Below, piece by piece: positions 18,824 to 26,955 of a stretch of 64,000 nucleotides of DNA (position 1 is the first letter of the stretch; every line of letters begins with the position of its first letter). The notes beneath the pieces were generated by a model. It had not been told where the DNA came from. It did not search any database and worked only from the letters and a program-made list of their open reading frames with translations. Position numbers and translations under genes: made by a program. The DNA is from Lachnotalea glycerini. Lineage in GTDB: Bacteria > Bacillota > Clostridia > Lachnospirales > Lachnospiraceae. Where the stretch lies: NCBI RefSeq assembly GCF_003201285.1, contig NZ_QICS01000001.1, positions 458,678 to 522,677 on the forward strand, in the 5' to 3' direction.

Positions 18824-19534
18824 CTATTTATTCTGAATCTTATAAGAATCAATCATTTCATAAAGCTTCTTTAATGCATCCTTAATACCACCGACTTCAT
18901 CAATCAGTCCCTCATAAACAGCTTCCTTACCTACAAGAATAGTTCCAACATCCTTAGTCAGTATTCCTGTTTCCATCATTAGTTTTTCTAATCTTTTTTC
19001 ACTTGTCTTACAATGATTTACTATAAAATTAAGAATTCTGTCTTGGATTATTTTAAAATAATCGAAAGTTTGGGGAACTCCGATAACCAGTCCATTTACC
19101 CGCACAGGATGGATTATCATAGTTCCGGTTGGAACTATAAAAGAATAATCAGTAGCCACAGCAAGCGGAACGCCAATTGAATGACTACCTCCAAGCACAA
19201 GGGAAACTGTGGGCTTACTAAGCGATGATATCATTTCTGCAATTGCAAGACCACTTTCCACATCTCCTCCAACAGTATTTATAATAATGAGTACTCCATC
19301 TACCTCATCACTGTCTTCAATAGAAGCCATGGTAGGCAATACATGCTCATACTTCGTCGTTTTTGTATTGGGTGGAAGACATTCATGTCCTTCCACTTCA
19401 CCAATTATACTTAATAAATGAATTCTATAATTATTTTTATTTTTGTCTAAAGTTAATTGGCCTGTTGCCTTTATTTTTTCGTCTTTCTTTTCCTGAACTT
19501 CTTCTTCTACTTTTTCATTTTCTTTATTTCCCAT
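18824..19534 (-). CDS. tepA: ClpP-class serine peptidase TepA-like
   Basis: A 236-residue ClpP-fold protein. After a charged, Lys/Glu-rich N-terminal tail (residues 1-27) come the conserved GGDVESGLAIAEMI, GGSHSIGVPLA with the presumed nucleophile Ser, and TGTMIIHPVR with the catalytic His, matching Bacillus TepA. TepA is a cytoplasmic peptidase linked to protein export or turnover of membrane protein fragments. GGAGG eight bases before the ATG at 19534 decides the start; an in-frame ATG at 19549 overlaps it. That ribosome site forms one arm of a 20-bp inverted repeat (19533-19614). Confidence 0.9.
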   Translation of the reverse strand: MGNKENEKVEEEVQEKKDEKIKATGQLTLDKNKNNYRIHLLSIIGEVEGHECLPPNTKTTKYEHVLPTMASIEDSDEVDGVLIIINTVGGDVESGLAIAEMISSLSKPTVSLVLGGSHSIGVPLAVATDYSFIVPTGTMIIHPVRVNGLVIGVPQTFDYFKIIQDRILNFIVNHCKTSEKRLEKLMMETGILTKDVGTILVGKEAVYEGLIDEVGGIKDALKKLYEMIDSYKIQNK

Positions 19535-19614
19535 AAAATAATCCTCCATAATTTAAAGAACTCGTTAAAATGCATTTTGTTCTTATTATCCTTTATTATG
19601 GAGGATTATTTTAT
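19533..19614 (-). promoter_or_regulatory. 20-bp inverted repeat covering the tepA ribosome site and start
   Basis: ATAAAATAATCCTCCATAAT (19533-19552) and its exact complement ATTATGGAGGATTATTTTAT (19595-19614) are separated by 42 bases. In the tepA transcript the second arm met is the one holding GGAGG and the first two bases of the ATG, so pairing would hide the start. It could be a translational switch, or part of a terminator for the gene upstream. Confidence 0.6.
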
Positions 19615-19631
19615 TTTTATTCGATTCAATA

Positions 19632-20528
19632 TTATTTTAATTTTGATATTGCCTGCTCTAAATCTTCAATAATATCCTCTACATTTTCAATACCTACAGA
19701 CAATCGAATTAAATCAGGTGCCACACCAGCAGCTATCAACTGTTCATCACTCATCTGGCGATGCGTATGACTTGCCGGATGTAATACCGAAGTTCGCGCA
19801 TCAGCCACATGTGTAACAATAGACACAAGCTTAAACTGATCCATCATTTTGGTTGAAGCTTGTCTTCCTCCCTTGAGTCCAAAGGAAATTACTCCACAAA
19901 CTCCATCCGGCATATACTTCCTGGCCAGTGAATAATATTTATTACTTGGAAGTCCGGCATAATTAACCCATGCAACCTCCTCTTTCTTTTCTAAATATTC
20001 AGCTACCTTTTGCGCATTTTCACAATGCCTTGGCACTCTTAAATGCAACGTTTCTAATCCAATGTTTAGCAAAAATGCATTTTGTGGTGATTGAATTGCT
20101 CCCAAATCACGCATAAGCTGTGAGGTTGCTTTAGTTATGTAAGCCCCCTTACCAAATTTCTCAGCATATACAATACCATGATAAGATTCATCCGGCGTAG
20201 TAAGACCCGGAAATTTATCTGCATGTGCAAGCCAGTCAAAATTACCGCTGTCAACAATACACCCTCCGACACTGACTGCATGCCCATCCATATATTTTGT
20301 CGTAGAATGAGTAACAATATCTGCACCCCATTCAAATGGTCTGCAGTTGATTGGCGTTGCAAAGGTATTATCAATAATTAACGGTACTCCATGACTATGT
20401 GCAAGGTTTGCAAATTTTTCTATATCAAGAATAACTAAAGTCGGATTCGATACTGACTCAGCAAATACTGCCTTGGGATGCCAACCCGACTGAATACATA
20501 TGGTTTCTCGTTTGTAATTATCATTCAT
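19632..20528 (-). pseudogene. O-acetylhomoserine sulfhydrylase with a large internal in-frame deletion
   Basis: The 298 residues begin like a full-length O-acetylhomoserine (thiol)-lyase (ETICIQSGWHPK, residues 8-19) and then jump to AVFAESVSNPTLVILDIEKF, which normally lies about 130 residues further on. Family members are about 425-430 residues. The retained part has the PLP-pyridine Asp (D53 in IIDNTF), the Schiff-base Lys (K78 in STTK) and the whole C-terminal domain. What is missing is the region with the conserved Tyr/Arg and the PLP phosphate-binding loop, so activity in methionine/cysteine synthesis is doubtful. The frame is otherwise open and has an AGGAGG site at the ATG at 20528. 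Either a recent deletion or a repurposed protein; the family call is firm, the loss of function is inference. Confidence 0.8.
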
Positions 20529-20585
20529 AATAAATTCCTCCTTGTATACACGTAATTGTGCCAAATTCATATTATTACTATTAAA

Positions 20586-21809
20586 CTAATCTAGCTTTCC
20601 AATAATCGCAGTCGCAGGTTTCATATTTCTTATATATTGATCAATAATCAGTGCCGTATCATCCACAGTAACCATATCCAGCGCCTTAATGGTTTCATCC
20701 ATTGAAATAATTTTATCAAACTGTAATAGTGATTTGGCGTTATTTTCCATTCTGCACTGCGTACTCTCTGCATTAATAATAAGTTCTGTTTTGATTTCTT
20801 CTCTCGCATTATTTAATTCCGAATTAGAAATCTTCATCTTTACAAATTCATCTATTGTAGCATATATTTCATCTAAAACAGCATTGATTAAACCAGGATT
20901 CATTGCCGCATAAATTTGAAACAGGCCACATTGGTCATAGGAACTTTGATAGGAGTAAATCGAATATACCATTCCCTCTTCTTCTCTTATTCTTTGAAAC
21001 AATCTGGAATTAACACTGCCGCCCAACACAGAATTTACAATAGAAAATGCATAACGCTTGGGAGAAAGAGCCGAAATAGCCTCATATGCAATATTCAGAT
21101 GTGCCTGCTCTATATCTTTATTTTTTTGATAATCGCACCTCGTGAAAATAGGCGCTAACGGTGCATTTGAACTTCCTTTCAAAGGAATTTGTCCAAAGAA
21201 TCTCTCCAGCTTATCGATTAATCTGTCCTGTTCAAAGCTTCCCGCAACTGATATTACTATATTTTCTCCGGTATAGTAATAATTCTTAAAATTTATAATC
21301 TGAGCTTTTGTAAAACTTTTTACTGTATCTTTATCACCTGATATAATATATCCATGAGAATTGTCTTTCCAGACATATTGCTGTAATACCTCATGAACCA
21401 TTTCTTCCGGTGAATCCTCGTACATGTCTATTTCATCTAATATTACACTTTTTTCCTTTTCTATGTCCTTGTTGCTAATAGTAGAATTGATTAGCATATC
21501 ACTTAGCAATTCAATACTGGCGTCTAAATGCTTATCCAGTGTACATATATAATAAGAAGTATATTCCTTACTGGTAAAAGCATTTAAATTACCTCCCAGA
21601 CTGGTGGTTATATCTGCAATTTCTTTTGCACTTTTTGTTTTTGTTCCTTTAAAAAGCATGTGTTCTATGACATGGGATATTCCGTTTAATTCTAATGACT
21701 CGTTAACCGATCCCGCTTTCACCCATATCCCCAGTGATACAGAGCGAAGATATGGCATTGGTTCACATACAACCTTGATATGGTTCGATAACTTAAAGCA
21801 ATTTATCAT
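20586..21809 (-). CDS. M16 family zinc peptidase (processing-peptidase-like)
   Basis: A 407-residue pitrilysin-family protein with the inverted zinc motif HVIEH (in GISHVIEHMLFKGT, near residue 50) and the distal Glu-rich helix DIEKEKSVILDEIDMYEDSPEE. The N-terminal FKLSNHIKVVCEPMPYLRSVSLGIWVKAG-type opening matches Bacillus YmxG/YmfH-like proteins. I place the start at 21809 after GGAAGG; a longer in-frame start at 21857 lacks a ribosome site. Its position near tepA and ftsK echoes the Bacillus gene order. The substrate is unknown; cytoplasmic, as no signal sequence is seen. Confidence 0.9.
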   Translation of the reverse strand: MINCFKLSNHIKVVCEPMPYLRSVSLGIWVKAGSVNESLELNGISHVIEHMLFKGTKTKSAKEIADITTSLGGNLNAFTSKEYTSYYICTLDKHLDASIELLSDMLINSTISNKDIEKEKSVILDEIDMYEDSPEEMVHEVLQQYVWKDNSHGYIISGDKDTVKSFTKAQIINFKNYYYTGENIVISVAGSFEQDRLIDKLERFFGQIPLKGSSNAPLAPIFTRCDYQKNKDIEQAHLNIAYEAISALSPKRYAFSIVNSVLGGSVNSRLFQRIREEEGMVYSIYSYQSSYDQCGLFQIYAAMNPGLINAVLDEIYATIDEFVKMKISNSELNNAREEIKTELIINAESTQCRMENNAKSLLQFDKIISMDETIKALDMVTVDDTALIIDQYIRNMKPATAIIGKLD

Positions 21810-21864
21810 AAATAATTCCTTCCAAATTTTGTTACCAACAAAAACGTTCTTATCCATTTAGAAA

Positions 21865-21895
21865 AAGCGACCGAAAGCGCTTTGCCAACGGTCCC
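21865..21895 (-). terminator. Hairpin terminator before the M16 gene
   Basis: GACCG and CGGTC bracket a palindromic AAAGCGCTTT core, and the leftward strand runs into GCTTTTTC. It would end transcription of the zinc-ribbon gene at 21897. Confidence 0.55.
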
Positions 21896-21896
21896 T

Positions 21897-22835
21897 TTAA
21901 TGACAATATTCTTGTTGCAAATCTTTTACCATTTTATAATAAACTTTTTTGCATTCTGTATTTCTATCTTCTTCTATTAACCGAACGCAGGGATTTAAAT
22001 AATTTTCCCATACAGCATGGTAGATTTCACTTGAATTAGATAGCTTGTTAATTCTCTTAACTATTGTCGGTGCAATATTGTAATATTCGCTTATAATCTC
22101 CTCACCGTCATCTTGGCTCATTAAGAAATTATCACGGTAATTTCTTAAAAGAGTCAATTCATAACAATCATCACCTTTACCTAATGTTTCGCATACTGCT
22201 GTTGTTATATAGCACAGTTTTTTACGAAAACCCTTATTAATGTTTTCATAATCGGATTTTCCAACATTCGTTTTTGGAAATTTATTTTTCCATTCCTCTA
22301 ATATTTTATCTGCCAGAATTTCTAATGTTCTGTTTTTATATTTTAATATAACCGGAATTACATAAACTGCAAGACTCAAATTATAGTCCATGAGTTTTTG
22401 CTCTTTTGCACCCTTCTTTGGGATAGCATCAATACTTAATGTTGCCTTATTTACCAGATTAAGAGCTATTTGCTGCATTGTTTCTTCTTTATCTTGTGCA
22501 AAAAGACAGACTTGTTCAATTGCTTCAAGCAGGTCTGAATTTGCCTGATATATCTGGTTAAAAAACTGCTCATACCGATCCTTTTTAAAGGCTACCAATG
22601 GATTATCAATTTCTGTTAAAAGCTTAGGAAGTCTTTCCATTCCTATTTGTAAATACTTATCATAATCTGCCGGTTTTTTCAACTCTTGCATTACTGAAGC
22701 TTGATTATCGTCTTGTTTTAATAGTTCGGCAACCTTAAGCTTCTCCCCACAATACATGCAAATTATTTTATCCCTGTCTTCTGGCACTTGAAGTATACCA
22801 AGACATTTTGGACATTTACCTTCTTTAAAGTTCAT
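21897..22835 (-). CDS. Zinc-ribbon helical protein of unknown function
   Basis: A 312-residue cytoplasmic protein. The N-terminus (KCPKCLGILQVPEDRDKIIC, then YCGEKL) is a four-Cys zinc ribbon of the sort that precedes variable domains in Clostridia. The rest is predicted mostly alpha-helical, with no signal peptide or membrane segment; it contains a conserved-looking CYITTAVCETLGKGDDCYEL segment that often recurs in Firmicute helical zinc-ribbon proteins, and several further Cys. GGAGG lies just before the ATG at 22835. It follows yebC by 80 bases. I cannot assign a function. Confidence 0.65.
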   Translation of the reverse strand: MNFKEGKCPKCLGILQVPEDRDKIICMYCGEKLKVAELLKQDDNQASVMQELKKPADYDKYLQIGMERLPKLLTEIDNPLVAFKKDRYEQFFNQIYQANSDLLEAIEQVCLFAQDKEETMQQIALNLVNKATLSIDAIPKKGAKEQKLMDYNLSLAVYVIPVILKYKNRTLEILADKILEEWKNKFPKTNVGKSDYENINKGFRKKLCYITTAVCETLGKGDDCYELTLLRNYRDNFLMSQDDGEEIISEYYNIAPTIVKRINKLSNSSEIYHAVWENYLNPCVRLIEEDRNTECKKVYYKMVKDLQQEYCH

Positions 22836-22915
22836 GATTTCCTCCATTCGTGCAACTTTTTACGCACATGTGGCAGATGGAAACTTCTTCTTCCACATCT
22901 TTCATTAAATAATAT

Positions 22916-23644
22916 TTATTCATCCCAATTATGGTATACTGCCTGCACATCATCATCCATATCCAGTAAATCCAGAGTCTTTTGTAAATTAGCAATTGCC
23001 GTCTCATCTGTTAATTCTACCCATGTCTGAGGAATCATAGTAATCTCAGCCTCAACCATAGGAATACCTGATTCTTCCAAGCTTTGTCTAACTTTTGAAA
23101 AATCCTCAGGTACTGTTGTTATCTCAAAGCTGTCTTCCTCTTCATTAAAATCTTCTGCACCGGCATCTAAAGCGAGCATCATAAGCTCATCGGAATCCAT
23201 TTTACATTCCTCTTTATCAATAATTATTTGTCCTTTCTGATCAAACATAAAAGAGACACAGCCTTGCGTTCCAATACTTCCTTTTCCTTTTGTAAATGCG
23301 CTTCTGACATTGGCAGCCGTTCTGTTTTTGTTATCAGTTAATGCATCGACAATAATGGCGGTACCACTTGGACCATAACCTTCATAAGTGACTACTTCAT
23401 AACTTACTGAATTGATATCGCCTGCAGCTTTTTTTATTCCACGGTCAATTGTATCATTCGGCATGTTGTTAGCCTTTGCTTTAGCAACTATATCTCTTAG
23501 TCTGCTATTATTATTAACATCCGGTCCTCCCTCCTTAACTGCTACTGCTATTTCCCTTCCAATAATGGTAAAAACTTTACCTTTTGCTGAATCATTTTTT
23601 TCTTTTTTATGTTTAATATTTGCAAACTTTGAATGTCCTGACAT
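22916..23644 (-). CDS. yebC: YebC/PmpR-family translation or transcription factor
   Basis: A 242-residue protein with the family opening [16 protein letters not shown], the block [18 protein letters not shown] and [13 protein letters not shown]. YebC proteins were described as DNA-binding regulators and more recently as ribosome-associated factors that relieve stalling at proline stretches; both are established for family members, not tested here. A GGAG site precedes the ATG. It is the first gene of a leftward group with the zinc-ribbon protein. Confidence 0.95.
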   Translation of the reverse strand: MSGHSKFANIKHKKEKNDSAKGKVFTIIGREIAVAVKEGGPDVNNNSRLRDIVAKAKANNMPNDTIDRGIKKAAGDINSVSYEVVTYEGYGPSGTAIIVDALTDNKNRTAANVRSAFTKGKGSIGTQGCVSFMFDQKGQIIIDKEECKMDSDELMMLALDAGAEDFNEEEDSFEITTVPEDFSKVRQSLEESGIPMVEAEITMIPQTWVELTDETAIANLQKTLDLLDMDDDVQAVYHNWDE

Positions 23645-23789
23645 GAACTAAACTCCTTTTCCTTATGTACTGCAAACTAACAGCTTTCTGTTAAGCTATT
23701 AGACGATCTGCGTAAGCATACATCATGATTCTAAACTAATTACAGTGCTGATGCGCACTATATTTCATAATTTTAACACCGTTTTAACA

Positions 23790-23976
23790 CTATTTCAAGA
23801 AGAATATTATAAGATATCTGCCTACTTTGGTTATGATAATCAAACCATTGGTATCAACCACGGCAACCTGATTATCTGATGACGACCAAGTTATTCTTGT
23901 GTCAATAGCAATTGCTGGTGATATAACCGCCTGCATTGTTGCTGTAGTACCTACTTTTAGAGAAAGATAATACAGT
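23790..23976 (-). pseudogene. Decayed remnant of a BIG2 (bacterial Ig-like) domain
   Basis: Reading leftward from about 23976 an open frame encodes SLKVGTTATMQAVISPA, then ITWSSSDNQVAVVDTNGL and IIITKVG before unrelated residues and a stop at 23790. This is the BIG2 pattern (LKVGxTxTLxAxVSP, WSSSNxxVATVDxNGLVTAxxxG). There is no start codon with a ribosome site, no signal peptide and no complete final strand, so it is the residue of a once larger surface protein, wedged between corC and yebC. Confidence 0.7.
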
Positions 23977-23979
23977 AAT

Positions 23980-25257
23980 TTATATCATCGCTTCGACATT
24001 GTTTTTTGTAACTTTAACTAATTTTATCATATTATTTTCAACTTTGATTACTTCAAAGGTATAATTTTTATAATTCACCAGTAAGCTTTCGCCCTCTGTA
24101 GGTATTTTATCCAATTGTGTAATCAAAAATCCATTTAAGATTTCACAGTCATCTGTTTCGAACTCTATTTCAAGAATTTCTTCTAAATCTTCAAGATTGG
24201 TCATGCCATCCACCAAATATGAACCATCCAACTGCTTTACTACCATGGCATCCTCTTTATCGTACTCATCTAATATATTGCCTACAATTTCTTCTAAAAT
24301 ATCTTCCATAGCAATAATCCCTGAAGTTTGTCCATATTCATCTGCTATGATAACCATATGTATTTTTTGTAACTGCATGGATTGAAACAGTACATTAATA
24401 TTTCTAGTCTCAGGAATAAATACTGCATCTCTTAACATCCCTTTAATTAATTTAATTGGTCTGTCCCTTAATTCCTTATGCTCGTAATACGCTATGCATA
24501 TATCCTTTAAATGAATCAGACCTATAATATTATCCAAATCGTCTTCAAATACCGGAAACCTTGAATAATTCTGCTTTAACATATATTTTAAAGCTTCGGA
24601 CACGGTATCATTACCATTGACAGAAACTACATTTTTTCTATGAGTCATGATATCTTTGGCTTCCTTATCACCCAGCTCAAAAATATTATTAATCATTTCG
24701 GCCTCACTGGCCAAAAGATCTCCCTGCTCATGTACTTCATGAACCATGGAAATAATCTCTTCTTCTGTCACATCATCCTCATTGGCATTTGGTGTTATAC
24801 TAAAAATCCGACAGACTAAATTTGTTCCGTATGAAATTATTACAGTAAATGGTAACAATAAAATAATGATTGCATTTATAAAATATACAAGACTATAAGC
24901 CCATTTTTCACAATACTTTTTCCCAATCTTTTTGGGAATCTGTATGCCTAATGTAAGTACAAGATAGAAAATGATTATAAATGCTAATATTGGTCTTTGA
25001 AATAGTTTAGTCATAAAAACACCAAAAATTATGCTAATCAGATTTATTACAATTTGAATTGTATTAATAAAATTCGCGGGGTTATCAATCATTTGATTTA
25101 ATAGAATAGATCGTCTATCCTTTTCATCTTTTGCTCTTTTTTCTACGGTATTTTCGTTTATTGCTTGTATTGCCGATCCAAAACCATATAATAATGCATC
25201 CACACATATCAAGAAAGCTAAAACTATAATCCCAATAATCTGACTGTTCTTTGTCAT
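23980..25257 (-). CDS. CorC/HlyC-type transporter-associated protein (DUF21, CBS pair, CorC_HlyC)
   Basis: A 425-residue membrane protein. The N-terminal third holds three to four hydrophobic helices (about 5-25, 63-83, 90-110, 125-150) of the DUF21 type. Two CBS domains follow (from THRKNVVSVNGNDTVSEAL to IMEDILEEIVGNILDEYDKED), then the small CorC_HlyC domain at the C-terminus (QLDGSYLVDGMTNLEDLEE on). The family is implicated in Mg2+/Co2+ efflux. It starts 20 bases after mazF in the same direction. The DUF21 part is rather divergent, so the transported ion is open. Confidence 0.88.
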   Translation of the reverse strand: MTKNSQIIGIIVLAFLICVDALLYGFGSAIQAINENTVEKRAKDEKDRRSILLNQMIDNPANFINTIQIVINLISIIFGVFMTKLFQRPILAFIIIFYLVLTLGIQIPKKIGKKYCEKWAYSLVYFINAIIILLLPFTVIISYGTNLVCRIFSITPNANEDDVTEEEIISMVHEVHEQGDLLASEAEMINNIFELGDKEAKDIMTHRKNVVSVNGNDTVSEALKYMLKQNYSRFPVFEDDLDNIIGLIHLKDICIAYYEHKELRDRPIKLIKGMLRDAVFIPETRNINVLFQSMQLQKIHMVIIADEYGQTSGIIAMEDILEEIVGNILDEYDKEDAMVVKQLDGSYLVDGMTNLEDLEEILEIEFETDDCEILNGFLITQLDKIPTEGESLLVNYKNYTFEVIKVENNMIKLVKVTKNNVEAMI

Positions 25258-25277
25258 TCTTTAATTTAAATCCCTTT

Positions 25278-25625
25278 CTATGTATTCAACTCAAGACTAA
25301 TTAGTAATGCTTTATCTACTTTTTCCAGTATTTCATTGTCTAAGTGGCACACTTTATCCTTAAGTCTCTTTTTGTCAATTGTTCTTAATTGTTCTAATAA
25401 TATAACAGAATCCTTAACAATAGCATATTTTTTTGAGTCTATTTCAACATGTGTTGGTAATTTTGCTTTATTCATTTTCGATGTTATTGCTGCACATATC
25501 ACAGTGGGACTATGCTTGTTACCCACATCATTTTGAATTATCAGTACAGGTCTTATTCCTCCTTGTTCTGATCCTATTACAGGCCTTAAGTCTGCATAAA
25601 ATATATCGCCTCTTTTAATAATCAC
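25278..25625 (-). CDS. mazF: MazF/NdoA (EndoA) mRNA endoribonuclease toxin
   Basis: A 115-residue PemK/MazF-fold protein, essentially colinear with the 116-residue Bacillus Endo[23 protein letters not shown] at the start, then [18 protein letters not shown] and [14 protein letters not shown]. The family cleaves single-stranded RNA at short motifs. I choose the GTG at 25625, ten bases after GGAG, because it gives the family N-terminus; a GTG at 25634 and a TTG at 25679 are also in frame. It follows alr, as in Bacillus, but the roughly 95 bases between them have no room for the usual EndoAI/MazE antitoxin. Confidence 0.9.
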   Translation of the reverse strand: MIIKRGDIFYADLRPVIGSEQGGIRPVLIIQNDVGNKHSPTVICAAITSKMNKAKLPTHVEIDSKKYAIVKDSVILLEQLRTIDKKRLKDKVCHLDNEILEKVDKALLISLELNT

Positions 25626-25721
25626 TTTTTTCACACTCCGATGATTGTAGTATATGTATCTACTTTTATTATTAACCAATTCATCAGACGTATTCTAAAA
25701 TGTAATTATTTTTCTTCGACT

Positions 25722-26891
25722 TTATTCGTTAAAATAATCCTTTGTTTCAACGATTTTATTATTTTTCAAAAAAACTCTTGGAACTCTTTTTCCTATATCA
25801 CAAACGAATTCATAATTAAATCTTCCTGAAATATCGCTTATTTCTTCCACACTTATCAATAATTCTCCATCTTTGCCTATCAAAGTCACTTCATCGTTTG
25901 GCAGCACATTTTCGATTTCTGTAACATCAACCATAAATTGATCCATACAAATTCTTCCTAGAATAGGAGCTTTTTGTCCCTTAATCAAAACCCAGCCTTG
26001 ATTTGAAAGGCTTCTTGGATATCCATCTGCATATCCTACCGGTATGGTTGCTACCTTAGTCGTCTTATTTGTTGTCCAGGTCCATCCATAACTAATTCCA
26101 AAATCTTTAGGAATCTCTTTTATATGAACAATATGACTTTTTAATTCCATTGCCGGACGAAGCATTACCTTATCCGTGGATACCTCATTAGACGGATACA
26201 ATCCATAAATAATAATACCAGCCCTTACAGCATCCATGTTTGCAGTCCTCATATCCATAATACCTGCACTGTTTGAACAATGCTTAATCGGTATTGGCAC
26301 TCCCATTTCTTCTATTTCGCTTACAAATTGTTTATATAAATCAAGTTGCCTATTTGCAGAAGTTTTATCCGCTTCATCAGCCTTCGCAAAGTGTGTGAAT
26401 GCTGCCTCAATTTCAATATTTGATAATTTACTTATATCTTTAATCTTCATAAGACTGTCAGAATTACATTGAAAACCAATTCTTCTCATACCTGTATCAA
26501 TTTTAATATGAACTTTAACCTTTTTATTTACCTCTTTTGCTATATCTGAAAGCTCTTTAGCCATCTCAAATGTAAATACAGTAAGATGTATCTCTTCTTG
26601 AATCAATTGTTTGTAATGCTCATGAAACACATAGCCTAAAATTAAAATTGGTTTTGCTATCTTATGATTACGTAATATGAAAGCTTCCTCTGCTGTAGCT
26701 ACAGCAAAACCCCAAATATAATCATATTCTTCTATTAAATGTGCAATCTGTACCGCTCCATGACCATATCCATCTGCTTTAATCACTGCAATAATCTGCG
26801 TATCAGAATCTATATTTGCTTTCATTTGTTGTATATTAAATGCGATTGCATCCAGATTCACAGTTGCATATACTCTTTTATACTTCTCCAT
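25722..26891 (-). CDS. alr: Alanine racemase
   Basis: A 389-residue fold-type III PLP enzyme making D-alanine for peptidoglycan. The PLP Lys is K38 in VIKADGYGHGAV, the second catalytic base lies in ISYGWTW, and the carbamylated-Lys region and the C-terminal beta domain (RICMDQFMVDVTEI) are present. GGAGG precedes the ATG at 26891, so ten extra in-frame residues upstream are discarded. It lies in a leftward run rex, coiled-coil protein, nnrDE, alr, mazF, corC. Confidence 0.96.
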   Translation of the reverse strand: MEKYKRVYATVNLDAIAFNIQQMKANIDSDTQIIAVIKADGYGHGAVQIAHLIEEYDYIWGFAVATAEEAFILRNHKIAKPILILGYVFHEHYKQLIQEEIHLTVFTFEMAKELSDIAKEVNKKVKVHIKIDTGMRRIGFQCNSDSLMKIKDISKLSNIEIEAAFTHFAKADEADKTSANRQLDLYKQFVSEIEEMGVPIPIKHCSNSAGIMDMRTANMDAVRAGIIIYGLYPSNEVSTDKVMLRPAMELKSHIVHIKEIPKDFGISYGWTWTTNKTTKVATIPVGYADGYPRSLSNQGWVLIKGQKAPILGRICMDQFMVDVTEIENVLPNDEVTLIGKDGELLISVEEISDISGRFNYEFVCDIGKRVPRVFLKNNKIVETKDYFNE

Positions 26892-26955
26892 AATTACCTC
26901 CAATCGTGTCTTATGATACACCTATTCTGGTAGATATAAAGGCTCTGCCCTTACA

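Noticed and set aside
21871-21886. Catabolite-repression (cre) site CGAAAGCGCTTTGC
   Set aside because: The core is close to cre, but it forms the palindromic middle of a terminator hairpin and lies at a gene end, so the match is probably incidental.
23765-23790. Rex operator in TTTTAACACCGTTTTAACAC
   Set aside because: The two halves are direct, not inverted, repeats and do not fit the TTGTTAA-N4-TTAACAA form.
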